Positions 36,801 to 43,832 of a stretch of 64,000 bases of DNA are shown here, in pieces (position 1 is the stretch's first letter; the number at the start of each line of letters is the position of its first letter). The DNA is from Oscillospiraceae bacterium (lineage in GTDB: Bacteria; Bacillota; Clostridia; Oscillospirales; CAG-382), in assembly GCA_015063785.1 (NCBI GenBank), contig SVTM01000002.1, positions 1 to 64,000 on the forward strand, read 5' to 3'. Below the pieces are notes generated by a model. It was not told the DNA's origin and made no database searches. It was given only the letters and a program-made list of their open reading frames with translations. Position numbers and translations under genes: made by a program.

Positions 36801-37469
36801 AAGGAGAGCATTTTTTGCAACAGCTCCGTAATTCTTTGTATCAAAAAAGTCGTCGCAAGAGATTATTTCTTCGTACTTTTCAAGCGCTTTCCGGCACCAC
36901 CCTTGTGGGTTGGGATCAGAAAAAATTTTGCCGTGTAGTTTAAAAATCAAGTCGACAAACCTATCGTCGTTTTTATCACCAGAGAACATCTCGACAGCGT
37001 CAAAAAACAATGCACCGTCCCCGCACGAGTCATACTTTTCCTCTATGACGTACAAGATAGCCTGTCTTTTCAAAAGATCGCGTTCTGCCTCGTCGCATAT
37101 TCTGATCTTTGCAGGAAGTCCGAGATGTTGAAAATGTTTTTTTACAACACTAAGGCAAAAGGAGCTGATGGTAGATATATTAGCATATTTGATCTTTGCG
37201 AGTTGACGAACGGCTTTTCTGTTGGTGATATCTGCGGCAACACACTTTGACACGGCACGCTCGATCTTTTCGGAAAGATCTTGTGCCGATGCGTTGGTAA
37301 AGGTTACAATAAGAAAATCGTCGATCTCCGCTTTGTCCGACGGATCTGATATTCTTGTTATAATTCTTTGGGCAAGAGTGGACGTTTTTCCGCTTCCGGC
37401 TCCTGCAGATACAAGAAGGCTGGAACCGCGGTGATTGACACAGTTTTCCTGCTGAACAGTCATATTCAT
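33837..37469 (-). CDS. addA: ATP-dependent helicase/nuclease AddA
   Basis: The 1210-residue UvrD-type helicase and nuclease subunit of AddAB, which processes double-strand ends up to Chi for recombination. Walker A is SAGAGSGKTST (Lys28); later helicase motifs include EIYIDEYQDINKVQ, VGDIKQSIYRFRGA, VRIMSIHRSKGLEFPV and LYVAMTRAKDRL. The C-terminal RecB-like nuclease has GKIDCFF and VVDFKTD. ATG 37469 is chosen since GGGAGGAGG precedes it; it lies one base after the addB stop, so the two are coupled. Length matches the family. Confidence 0.97.
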   Translation of the reverse strand: MNMTVQQENCVNHRGSSLLVSAGAGSGKTSTLAQRIITRISDPSDKAEIDDFLIVTFTNASAQDLSEKIERAVSKCVAADITNRKAVRQLAKIKYANISTISSFCLSVVKKHFQHLGLPAKIRICDEAERDLLKRQAILYVIEEKYDSCGDGALFFDAVEMFSGDKNDDRFVDLIFKLHGKIFSDPNPQGWCRKALEKYEEIISCDDFFDTKNYGAVAKNALLESVNEYISALESACLRMKDIPELEGYVSKFCTDIENAIAFCEKLRGGMKYDDVCDRIFDVTKSSLVGVRAKYDADFKTSITDLRNKAYAKLQKTVRVFANAKTCVLKDASRDALDILNELFDIIFRVENRFSAEKKERGIIDFSDAEKYTYRLFVDSVDEKTGKVTPTEIARHYRDTFEEIYIDEYQDINKVQDVIFRSICKYDENGHELNRFMVGDIKQSIYRFRGACPDLFASYLSSFSQISENKERCERKEFLSNNFRCSRGVVEFTNLIFSKIMPEAYGEEDKLVFSRNENVLVDSPSELVFFEENDDEEDYYGDEVKAAAQKIIEICNNDNILSSDGKPFTYGDVAILLPAVTNISDKYARYLENCGIPAYSDVSDNFFENAEIMLCLCLLNSIDNPLRDVYVTGAMRSEIFGFYDDDLLTLRRLGGDVTGSDRPMWRSVCEMAESDFEDDSLVKKCKKFAGFVHEFKKMSVGMPSDKLLLKMYSKLHLINIVSESSFNRYTENASSRRENLMILYNQARNFEKTSFRGLSAFLEFLKERAERPDSIRSASSSESRNAVRIMSIHRSKGLEFPVCLLCGFSSQFNKSDERENLCFSDEMGIGFKFRDLSSVRSGNSASSIVKFDTPFRNAVKVYESKLLLEEKKRLLYVAMTRAKDRLLVLLKKPDADELESFYSRSKRNTGIAASHFRDWFLYSVACYDSMAPLYVEYGIEHEHMISDEKASFCASTIKPESIYRSLAISSDNDFDFNSIFTCQQKIKDCVDFKYPYSPLTVIRSKVSVSDIKHGRLCFEAKPPIPTEKDLARPAFLDDMSKDAASVGTAMHEFMQYADYSECERSIENEAKKLVENGYISGEQYALLDYAKLSVFFESDIYKSLKSAKRVYRESSFTLSLSLCELYEGISADFSSETALVQGKIDCFFEDSDGTYTVVDFKTDRVSNMHELVDRYKLQLEYYKRAVTEMTGVLNVKMAIYSFFLGKTIYV

Positions 37470-37470
37470 G

Positions 37471-40400
37471 TCAAAGCACCTCCTCCCAAGAGTATCTGAT
37501 GTTTTCGTTCTTTCTGTCAATTCTGCAAACAGATTTGTAATCGCAATGTTCGCAACTTGACATTACTTTTTTGTATGGATTGGTCTGGATATTTCCGTCA
37601 TACATAAGGCTGGCAAGTTTACCCGAAACCTGAGCCGCGCGGTCGAGCAACTCACCCATTTTTTCAAGGCTTTCCACCTTCGAGCGCATTTTATTAAAGC
37701 CACCAGTGCTTGACAGCACCGCAGGAACAAATCTTCCCGTGATACCTTTGTCCATGGCGTTCAGAACGTCAAGGTCATCAATCAGTATGCCGTCGCCCTT
37801 AAAAGCTCCGCGCAAGGCGGTCTCGCCCTTCTCGGCGATATCATCACCAAGAACCGCGTCCTTTACCTCGGGTTTCCTGACAGGAATATAAAGCACTCCT
37901 GCAGGAACAACATTTTCGCCGTATTTTTTTGTTTTGCTAAGCGCAATGCAATAGAGATACAAAAGCATCTGAAGATTGAAACCGTATGCCACGTCATCCT
38001 TTTTGAAGCTTTTTGGTCCCGTTTTATAGTCGATAATGCGAACATAGGTTTTGCCGTCTTTCTGATAAACATCTGCCCTGTCCACCTGACCGACTATTCT
38101 AAGTTCTCCGCGCTTTTCACCATCTTCCCCAACAAGATCGATCGGTACCGATTCTATGGTGTCCTCTGATAGTCCTATATTTACTTCGAAATCGGCAGGA
38201 ACAAATTCCGATTGGGAAATATCATCTGTCAGATGCACGGCAAGAGCAGACAAGATAACAAACAGTCGATTGTACAGATAGGTAAAACGCTTTGAAATCG
38301 AGTCATTTTTCGAAGAAGAGTGGGTGATTTCTTCAAAATGTACGTCTAGAAGCTCTTTTATTCTCTCTTTTGATTTTTCGTGTGAATATACGTTTCCCGA
38401 AAGTTTACTTTCTGCAAGTTCTTTTACAAAAAGCTCGAGAATTTTGTGCGAAATAAGACCGGTTCGCAGGCTATCAAGCTCTGCCTTTGTTTCAGGCATG
38501 ATCTTAAGAACGTACCTGTTGAAATAACAGAAACGACAACGACTGTAGGTTTCAAATCGAGACGGGCTTGAACAGACAGTATATCCGAAAAGCTCACCTG
38601 TCTTTTCGCACGACAGTTTCCCATTGTAAAAGTCGTTTTCTTCTTCAGAGAACAGGATTTTGTATTCCTCATCGTTGGAAAGCAGATCTTTTGCCGCGCA
38701 CACAAATCTATCGTCCCCAATGTCGTACATTTCATCACCGAGAGAAGAACGGTTTGTGACGTTAGAGAAAACGTTTTCAAAGGGATATACTACTTCACAA
38801 TTTTGCGAAAAAAGAGAGTCTATCATATCAAGGAGAACAGATCTTCTCAAAGGTTTTCCGTCAAGATCTCCTTCGGAATACAAAAGGCAAAGTTTTTCGT
38901 ATGGATCGCAAAAAATATTGTAGGCAAGGAAAAATTCATCGTATGTGCAATCTTTGGACGGAGACGAAACACAAATACCAACGTCGCTGAGTATATTTTT
39001 TTCGTTGTCAGAAAAAATGTCGTTTTCGGGCATCTGCATGGGAAAGTATTCGTTGTTACAACCAAGAACAAACATATATTTGATCGTTTCGCTTCGGATA
39101 AGATCGACAGAGCCTATAAGAACGCTGTCACATTTTTCGGGAATATCAATAACGCCGTATTCGCCGATGACAGTTTTGAACAACTCTGAAAAGTCGTTTG
39201 CCGACATTTCGTCATAAGAATAAACACGAACTATTTCGTCAAGGGCTTTTATGGTGAGATTCCAAAATCTGGCATCGTCCTCGCACGAAAGATCGGCAGA
39301 ATACGAAGTGTCGTTCATCAAGCGGTAAACGCACATGGCGATATCTTTGCTACACTTAGAATCGGAAATGTCCTCGGCAAATTTCATAACCAACGCCATG
39401 ACAACCTCTTTTGCGTTATTCACCTTTTCAAGAATTTCTGCATCTTTTTCCGAAAAGACAGCAGAATACCCCGAGGGGTTCATGTACCACTCGGTTTGAA
39501 AAGCTTTTTTTCCGTTTATGTCCCAAGTACGAACATAGTTTTCAAGCAGTGCCGCATCTTCATCTTCGATCTTCACAAGTCCGGTTTTCAGAAGTGTGAT
39601 GAAGCTTTGCTGCTTCCAGCAAGAAATAAAATCAAAGTTTGCAAGTATGTATGAAATGATCGGCTTTGTAAAAAGATCGTCTTTTGCAGAAAAAGAATAC
39701 GGAACATCGGACTTTTCCAGAAAAACGTCAATAATTCCCGAATAAGAAGCAATATTTCTTGCACAAATGGCGATATCTCTGAAGTGTGCTTTCTTGTCGC
39801 GAAGAAGCGAATATATCATTGCTGATACTGCCTTTGCTTCATCGATCTGGTTTTTGCACCTGACAATTTTTATATTATCGCCGCTTTTTTCTGATTCCCA
39901 ATCCGAAGTACCAAGGCAAACGTCTGCACAAAAACGTCGTTCGAGATAGGAAATATCATCATCAAAATCAGGGCGTTCAAGGCAAATATCCTCGATGTTG
40001 ATATTGTTTTCAACCGCAAGTTTTTTTGCATAGCTTGCAGCCTCATAAGGTCTTTGAAACACGGGGTCTGTGTCATCTCTGTTGGTGCAAAATGTAATAT
40101 AAACATCTTGAGCCTGTCTTATAATTTGTTTAACAATCTTTAACTCCTGCGGTGTGAAGCCATAGAAAGAATCAATAAACACGACACAGCCCGAAAAAAA
40201 GTCGTTTTTTGACAACACATCGGCCAACATATCAAGACTTTCGCCGTCGGTACCGTAGATCGACTTTAGTTCGACCCTGTACGCCGATGAAATGAGGGCA
40301 ATGTCCTTAAGTTTTGATGCCAGTGATTTATTTTTTTCTTCGATGGTTGGAATTGCTCTTTCGATATCGGCAGACGAAACATTATACGATGCAAACTCGT

Positions 40401-40770
40401 GGACCATTCCAACCGCAGTTGCGGCAAAACTCATATCAGAAACCGACCCCGAGTATTCATGCAGCTCGCTCTTTAACGATCTGAGTACTCGAGACATACA
40501 CAAGTTCTTGCCAACTGAATCAAGGAAGCTGTTTGATATGCCGCCGTATGTTCTGAAAACACGGTTGCAAAGACGGGTAAAACTTAAAACTTCAACAAAA
40601 AGATTTGCCCTGTTTCCAATGGTGGAGGTAACCATTTTTTCGCACGAAAAAGTAAACTGTTCGGGAACGATATAATAGCATCTTCTTCCAACGTCAACAC
40701 ATTCAGACATTTTTTTCATGCAAAATGAAGTTTTTCCGTATTTTTTTCTGCCGAAAATCCTCTTGAGCAT
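37471..40770 (-). CDS. addB: ATP-dependent helicase/deoxyribonuclease AddB
   Basis: The 1099-residue second subunit of AddAB. The N-terminal nucleotide-binding loop is GRKKYGKTS, variant but keeping GKT/S. The C-terminal nuclease has RIIDYKTGPK. The iron-sulfur staple is visible as a Cys before the nuclease (SRCRFCYFNRY) and CEHCDYKSVC near the end. GGAGG precedes the ATG. It follows spoIIR by 15 bases. Confidence 0.96.
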   Translation of the reverse strand: MLKRIFGRKKYGKTSFCMKKMSECVDVGRRCYYIVPEQFTFSCEKMVTSTIGNRANLFVEVLSFTRLCNRVFRTYGGISNSFLDSVGKNLCMSRVLRSLKSELHEYSGSVSDMSFAATAVGMVHEFASYNVSSADIERAIPTIEEKNKSLASKLKDIALISSAYRVELKSIYGTDGESLDMLADVLSKNDFFSGCVVFIDSFYGFTPQELKIVKQIIRQAQDVYITFCTNRDDTDPVFQRPYEAASYAKKLAVENNINIEDICLERPDFDDDISYLERRFCADVCLGTSDWESEKSGDNIKIVRCKNQIDEAKAVSAMIYSLLRDKKAHFRDIAICARNIASYSGIIDVFLEKSDVPYSFSAKDDLFTKPIISYILANFDFISCWKQQSFITLLKTGLVKIEDEDAALLENYVRTWDINGKKAFQTEWYMNPSGYSAVFSEKDAEILEKVNNAKEVVMALVMKFAEDISDSKCSKDIAMCVYRLMNDTSYSADLSCEDDARFWNLTIKALDEIVRVYSYDEMSANDFSELFKTVIGEYGVIDIPEKCDSVLIGSVDLIRSETIKYMFVLGCNNEYFPMQMPENDIFSDNEKNILSDVGICVSSPSKDCTYDEFFLAYNIFCDPYEKLCLLYSEGDLDGKPLRRSVLLDMIDSLFSQNCEVVYPFENVFSNVTNRSSLGDEMYDIGDDRFVCAAKDLLSNDEEYKILFSEEENDFYNGKLSCEKTGELFGYTVCSSPSRFETYSRCRFCYFNRYVLKIMPETKAELDSLRTGLISHKILELFVKELAESKLSGNVYSHEKSKERIKELLDVHFEEITHSSSKNDSISKRFTYLYNRLFVILSALAVHLTDDISQSEFVPADFEVNIGLSEDTIESVPIDLVGEDGEKRGELRIVGQVDRADVYQKDGKTYVRIIDYKTGPKSFKKDDVAYGFNLQMLLYLYCIALSKTKKYGENVVPAGVLYIPVRKPEVKDAVLGDDIAEKGETALRGAFKGDGILIDDLDVLNAMDKGITGRFVPAVLSSTGGFNKMRSKVESLEKMGELLDRAAQVSGKLASLMYDGNIQTNPYKKVMSSCEHCDYKSVCRIDRKNENIRYSWEEVL

Positions 40771-40785
40771 TTTTTCCTCCGTTAT

Positions 40786-41394
40786 TTAAAATCCAAACAA
40801 TTCGAGCAATCGAAAACGAATCTTATACTTTTCATCATCACAGATGTACGAAGCTGTCTTTTTCGAAACACCTGCACTTTCAAGCATTTCGGGCACTTTT
40901 TCGGATGCCTTATTGCATATTGACGGATAAAGCACACACCACCAGTTTTTCCCCTCGCCTTTTCCAAGCATTATCCTCAGAGATCTGTATTTTCCGGCAG
41001 GGAAAGAAAACCCATCATAATATCTGACCGGATATCTTTCTTCTGAAAAATCTATCTTCACATCGTAATCATATCCAAGATCTTTTGAAGCTTTTTTTGT
41101 AAAAGATTCTATGTTCGAAAGGTTTTTTTCAATCATGGCGACGGCATCGCCGACATTTGCTGCATTTTCTGTATAAGATGATATATGCGCAACGACATAA
41201 TCTTTTATGGCTATTTTGGCCTTTTGGTCATATTCAGAATCAGAATTGGCAAGAACGTGAAGTCTGATGACGTTTTTATAAAGATCTTCATCAAAGCTTT
41301 TCTGCATTTGCGAGAGAGACAACGCCTCAATAGCAATGCAAGAAAACAAAAAAGACAAAAACACAATACACATAATTCTAACCGATTTTTTCAA
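40786..41394 (-). CDS. spoIIR: Stage II sporulation protein R (TTG start)
   Basis: A 202-residue secreted signalling protein with one N-terminal membrane or signal segment (IMCIVFLSFLFSCIAIEAL) and the family block VIRLHVLANSDSEYDQKAK; later YPVRYYDGFSFPAGKYRSLRIMLGKGEGKNWWCVLYP is also typical. SpoIIR is made in the forespore under sigma-F and triggers SpoIIGA to process pro-sigma-E in the mother cell, so the organism is probably able to sporulate. TTG 41394 is chosen because AAAGGCGG precedes it at six bases; a GTG at 41412 lacks a ribosome site. I found no clear sigma-F promoter in the 45-base gap upstream, though operon transcription is possible. Confidence 0.95.
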   Translation of the reverse strand: MKKSVRIMCIVFLSFLFSCIAIEALSLSQMQKSFDEDLYKNVIRLHVLANSDSEYDQKAKIAIKDYVVAHISSYTENAANVGDAVAMIEKNLSNIESFTKKASKDLGYDYDVKIDFSEERYPVRYYDGFSFPAGKYRSLRIMLGKGEGKNWWCVLYPSICNKASEKVPEMLESAGVSKKTASYICDDEKYKIRFRLLELFGF

Positions 41395-41439
41395 AATAAC
41401 ACCGCCTTTCACAGCAGGTTATTGTCAAAAACAGGCAAA

Positions 41440-42312
41440 TTATTCAGTAACAGTTCTGCATTCAAAACATTTTTTATATTTTTTTGTAAGCTCTGCCTTA
41501 CACGCATTAAGGCTTTGGGCATCGTTGAAGAAACCAAAAACAGAAGAACCGCTTCCTGACATGCTCGATGCGTTTGACCCATGCGACGTCATTATACTTT
41601 TAATATGCGAGATGTCTGCACATTCTTTTTCGCATATAGACTCGAAAGAATTAACGATGTGTGAAAAGACAGTTTTTGTGTCCTTGAACGCAAGAGCGTC
41701 TTTTACAACACATGACGGATTATCTTCAAAAAGAATGGGAGAAGCGTCGAAAGCATTATATATATCCGATGTTTTCATACCCAAATCCGGAACGCAGACA
41801 AGAACATTTTCCCACTCAAAAGGTGTGCATTTTTCCAGCTTGATACCGCGATCGGTGCAAAGAGCACAGCGGTATTTGTCAAGGCAAAAATTGATATCCG
41901 ATCCCAAAGATGCTGCAATTTCTTCGACATCCGAGTAATCGAGAACGCCGTATTTTTCATACAGGCAATCAAGCACACAGGCACAATCGGCACTGCCGCC
42001 TGCAAGGCCGGCCTTGTCGGGAATATTCTTTTCTATGTAAATATGCACTCCAAAGCTTTTATTGCTTTTTTCTTTATAAAGCGCAAGATATTTTTCTGCA
42101 GCTTTGTAAGCAAGATTGTCACGCATATCGCAGACATTTTTGTTACACTCAAGGCTTATTCTTTCTTCATCAAAAAACTCAAATGTCAAAACGTCGCACA
42201 AAGATATTTTTTGCATAATCGAACGAATATTGTGATACCCGTCGGAACGTTTTTCAAGTATCTCAAGGGTCAGATTAATTTTGGCATATGCCTTCTTAGT
42301 TATTTTCTGCAT
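41440..42312 (-). CDS. ispE: 4-diphosphocytidyl-2-C-methyl-D-erythritol kinase
   Basis: A 290-residue GHMP kinase of the MEP isoprenoid pathway, phosphorylating the 2-hydroxyl of CDP-methylerythritol. KAYAKINLTLEILEKRSDGYH is the N-terminal substrate motif, PDKAGLAGGSADCA the ATP-binding glycine loop, and SMSGSGSSVFGFF the C-terminal GHMP motif. GGAAGAA precedes the ATG. It lies 12 bases after the DUF362 gene. In many Clostridia ispE lies near spoIIR, as here. Confidence 0.95.
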   Translation of the reverse strand: MQKITKKAYAKINLTLEILEKRSDGYHNIRSIMQKISLCDVLTFEFFDEERISLECNKNVCDMRDNLAYKAAEKYLALYKEKSNKSFGVHIYIEKNIPDKAGLAGGSADCACVLDCLYEKYGVLDYSDVEEIAASLGSDINFCLDKYRCALCTDRGIKLEKCTPFEWENVLVCVPDLGMKTSDIYNAFDASPILFEDNPSCVVKDALAFKDTKTVFSHIVNSFESICEKECADISHIKSIMTSHGSNASSMSGSGSSVFGFFNDAQSLNACKAELTKKYKKCFECRTVTE

Positions 42313-42324
42313 AATTCTTCCATT

Positions 42325-43476
42325 TCAGAAATTCATAAAAGGATTTCTTTTTATCTCAACAGCTTTCATAGGGCAAAGTTCCTGGCAACAATAGCATTTG
42401 ATGCACTTGTCGTATTTGATAACGGCTTTTTTATCGACAATATCAATGGTTTCGCGTGGGCAGCATTTTGCACATTCACCGCAACCCACGCATTTTTTCT
42501 TTTTGATCACAGGACGGGGTTCGAGCCACTTGCGAAGTCTGCCGCCAAAAAGTTTCGGCATTTGCTTTATGAGTCCGCCTGCTGAACTGTCGGGTCGCTT
42601 AAAAGGAGAAGTGTACTTTTTAATATCCTCGCCTACCACATCTACATCTTCCCTGTTTTCGGGACAAAGACCGCGAGAAACTGCGTTTTTCACGGTGAGC
42701 ACCTCGTCGATCTCAAAGCCCATAATACCTGATGCACACAGATCAAGGACAAAAGGATTTGCTCCCGAAAGCACAAGTCCTACTTTTTTTGGTGTTCCAC
42801 CTGCAGGACCGTTGCCCTCCATGGCAATTACTGCATCGATGACGCTGATCGACGGCGAAACCGCGCAACAAAGATCCACAAGATATCGCGAAAAGTCCTT
42901 TTGTGCAGGAAACCGCGCATGCTGTTCGGCTTTCATAAGGCCGGGGATCGAGCCGTACATATTCTTGACAGCAGCAGACATATTGCAAAGTGCATGGGTC
43001 TTTAGTCTGCAAAGGTTTACTATAAAATCAGCACTTGCAAGCGGATTGATTACACTGAAAGATTTTGAAACCTCGCCATCTTTATTTGACATTTCTGTAT
43101 GTCCCATATCAAAATTAAGCTCAGCACCAGACTCGTCTGCCGCCTGTTTCATCATACAGACATTGTATATGCCCGAGATAGATGCGGTGTTATAAACACC
43201 CCCGGGGCTGTCGCATATAACAACCTTTGCACCTTTATTTAAAAAATACTCCGCAGCGGCTCTGACAAAATAAGGATGGGTGGTAATACCTGCATCGGGA
43301 TTTCTTTTTGCAAGAAGATTTGGCTTTAGAGCAACTTTTTTTCCATCAAAATCAAAATCTTTATATTGTTCGGAAATTATCTTGTCAAAATGGTCAAATA
43401 CTATCTCTTTAATCCGTTCGCGGTCATAAGACTCGCAGGAATCGGCATACGCTTTTGCATTTTTTGAATATGACAT
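42325..43476 (-). CDS. DUF362 protein with a C-terminal 2[4Fe-4S] ferredoxin domain
   Basis: A 383-residue protein. Residues 1-300 are DUF362 (ALKPNLLAKRNPDAGITTHPYFVRA, NLCRLKTHALCNMSAAVKNMYG, VIDAVIAMEGNGPAGGTP). The C-terminus has two Cys clusters, CVGCGECAKCCP and CIKCYCCQELCP, spaced as for two 4Fe-4S clusters. DUF362 proteins are widespread in anaerobes, with no settled reaction. ATG 43476 follows GGGGGA; the 43515 extension is rejected. It is first in the operon with ispE, spoIIR, addB and addA. Confidence 0.88.
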   Translation of the reverse strand: MSYSKNAKAYADSCESYDRERIKEIVFDHFDKIISEQYKDFDFDGKKVALKPNLLAKRNPDAGITTHPYFVRAAAEYFLNKGAKVVICDSPGGVYNTASISGIYNVCMMKQAADESGAELNFDMGHTEMSNKDGEVSKSFSVINPLASADFIVNLCRLKTHALCNMSAAVKNMYGSIPGLMKAEQHARFPAQKDFSRYLVDLCCAVSPSISVIDAVIAMEGNGPAGGTPKKVGLVLSGANPFVLDLCASGIMGFEIDEVLTVKNAVSRGLCPENREDVDVVGEDIKKYTSPFKRPDSSAGGLIKQMPKLFGGRLRKWLEPRPVIKKKKCVGCGECAKCCPRETIDIVDKKAVIKYDKCIKCYCCQELCPMKAVEIKRNPFMNF

Positions 43477-43503
43477 ATTAATCCCCCGATATCGTTTTTT
43501 ATT

Positions 43504-43532
43504 ATTGTACCACAATACGGGAAAAATTTAAA
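43504..43532 (-). promoter_or_regulatory. Probable promoter of the DUF362-ispE-spoIIR-addBA operon
   Basis: Minus strand TTTAAA (43527-43532), 17-base spacer ending TGG, TACAAT (43504-43509): a weak -35 with an extended -10. Confidence 0.5.
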
Positions 43533-43560
43533 GTGAAATATTAAAAAAACTGAAAAAATG

Positions 43561-43746
43561 TCAAAGATCGTCAACATCCTGGACGACATTTTCAAAAGGT
43601 TGCTCCGAAACACCTGTGTAGCTGCCCAAAGGATCTGTTTTTGACCGTGTGTTTTCGTCATTCAGCACTTTTTCTATCACTGCATCAACTTTCTTTACTT
43701 TTTCAGATTTTTTGCACCGCTTGTCATTTTTCTTGTTTTTCATCAT
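43561..43746 (-). CDS. Small conserved protein with DPxGSYTG and VQDxDDL motifs
   Basis: A 61-residue protein with a very basic N-terminal third (KNKKNDKRCKKSEKVKK) and an acidic C-terminus containing TDPLGSYTGVSEQPFENVVQDVDDL. From memory this ending recurs in small uncharacterised proteins of Clostridia. GAGGTGAT precedes two in-frame ATGs (43746 and 43743). A terminator separates it from the upstream lipoprotein gene; a weak TTGTAT/TATCAT promoter may lie at about 43760-43788. No function can be assigned. Confidence 0.72.
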   Translation of the reverse strand: MMKNKKNDKRCKKSEKVKKVDAVIEKVLNDENTRSKTDPLGSYTGVSEQPFENVVQDVDDL

Positions 43747-43783
43747 ATCACCTCGTTGATATGATATCCCAAAAGAAAGATTA

Positions 43784-43830
43784 AATACAAAAAAGTGACA
43801 AAGTCTTTGACCTTGCCACTTTTGTTTTTT
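43784..43830. terminator. Terminator of the BY-kinase/RiPP-like operon
   Basis: AAAAGTGACAAAGTC and GACCTTGCCACTTTT (43791-43823) pair with one G-U and one internal mismatch, with A- and T-runs on the outside. It lies just after the beta-helix lipoprotein stop. Confidence 0.85.
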
Positions 43831-43832
43831 AA

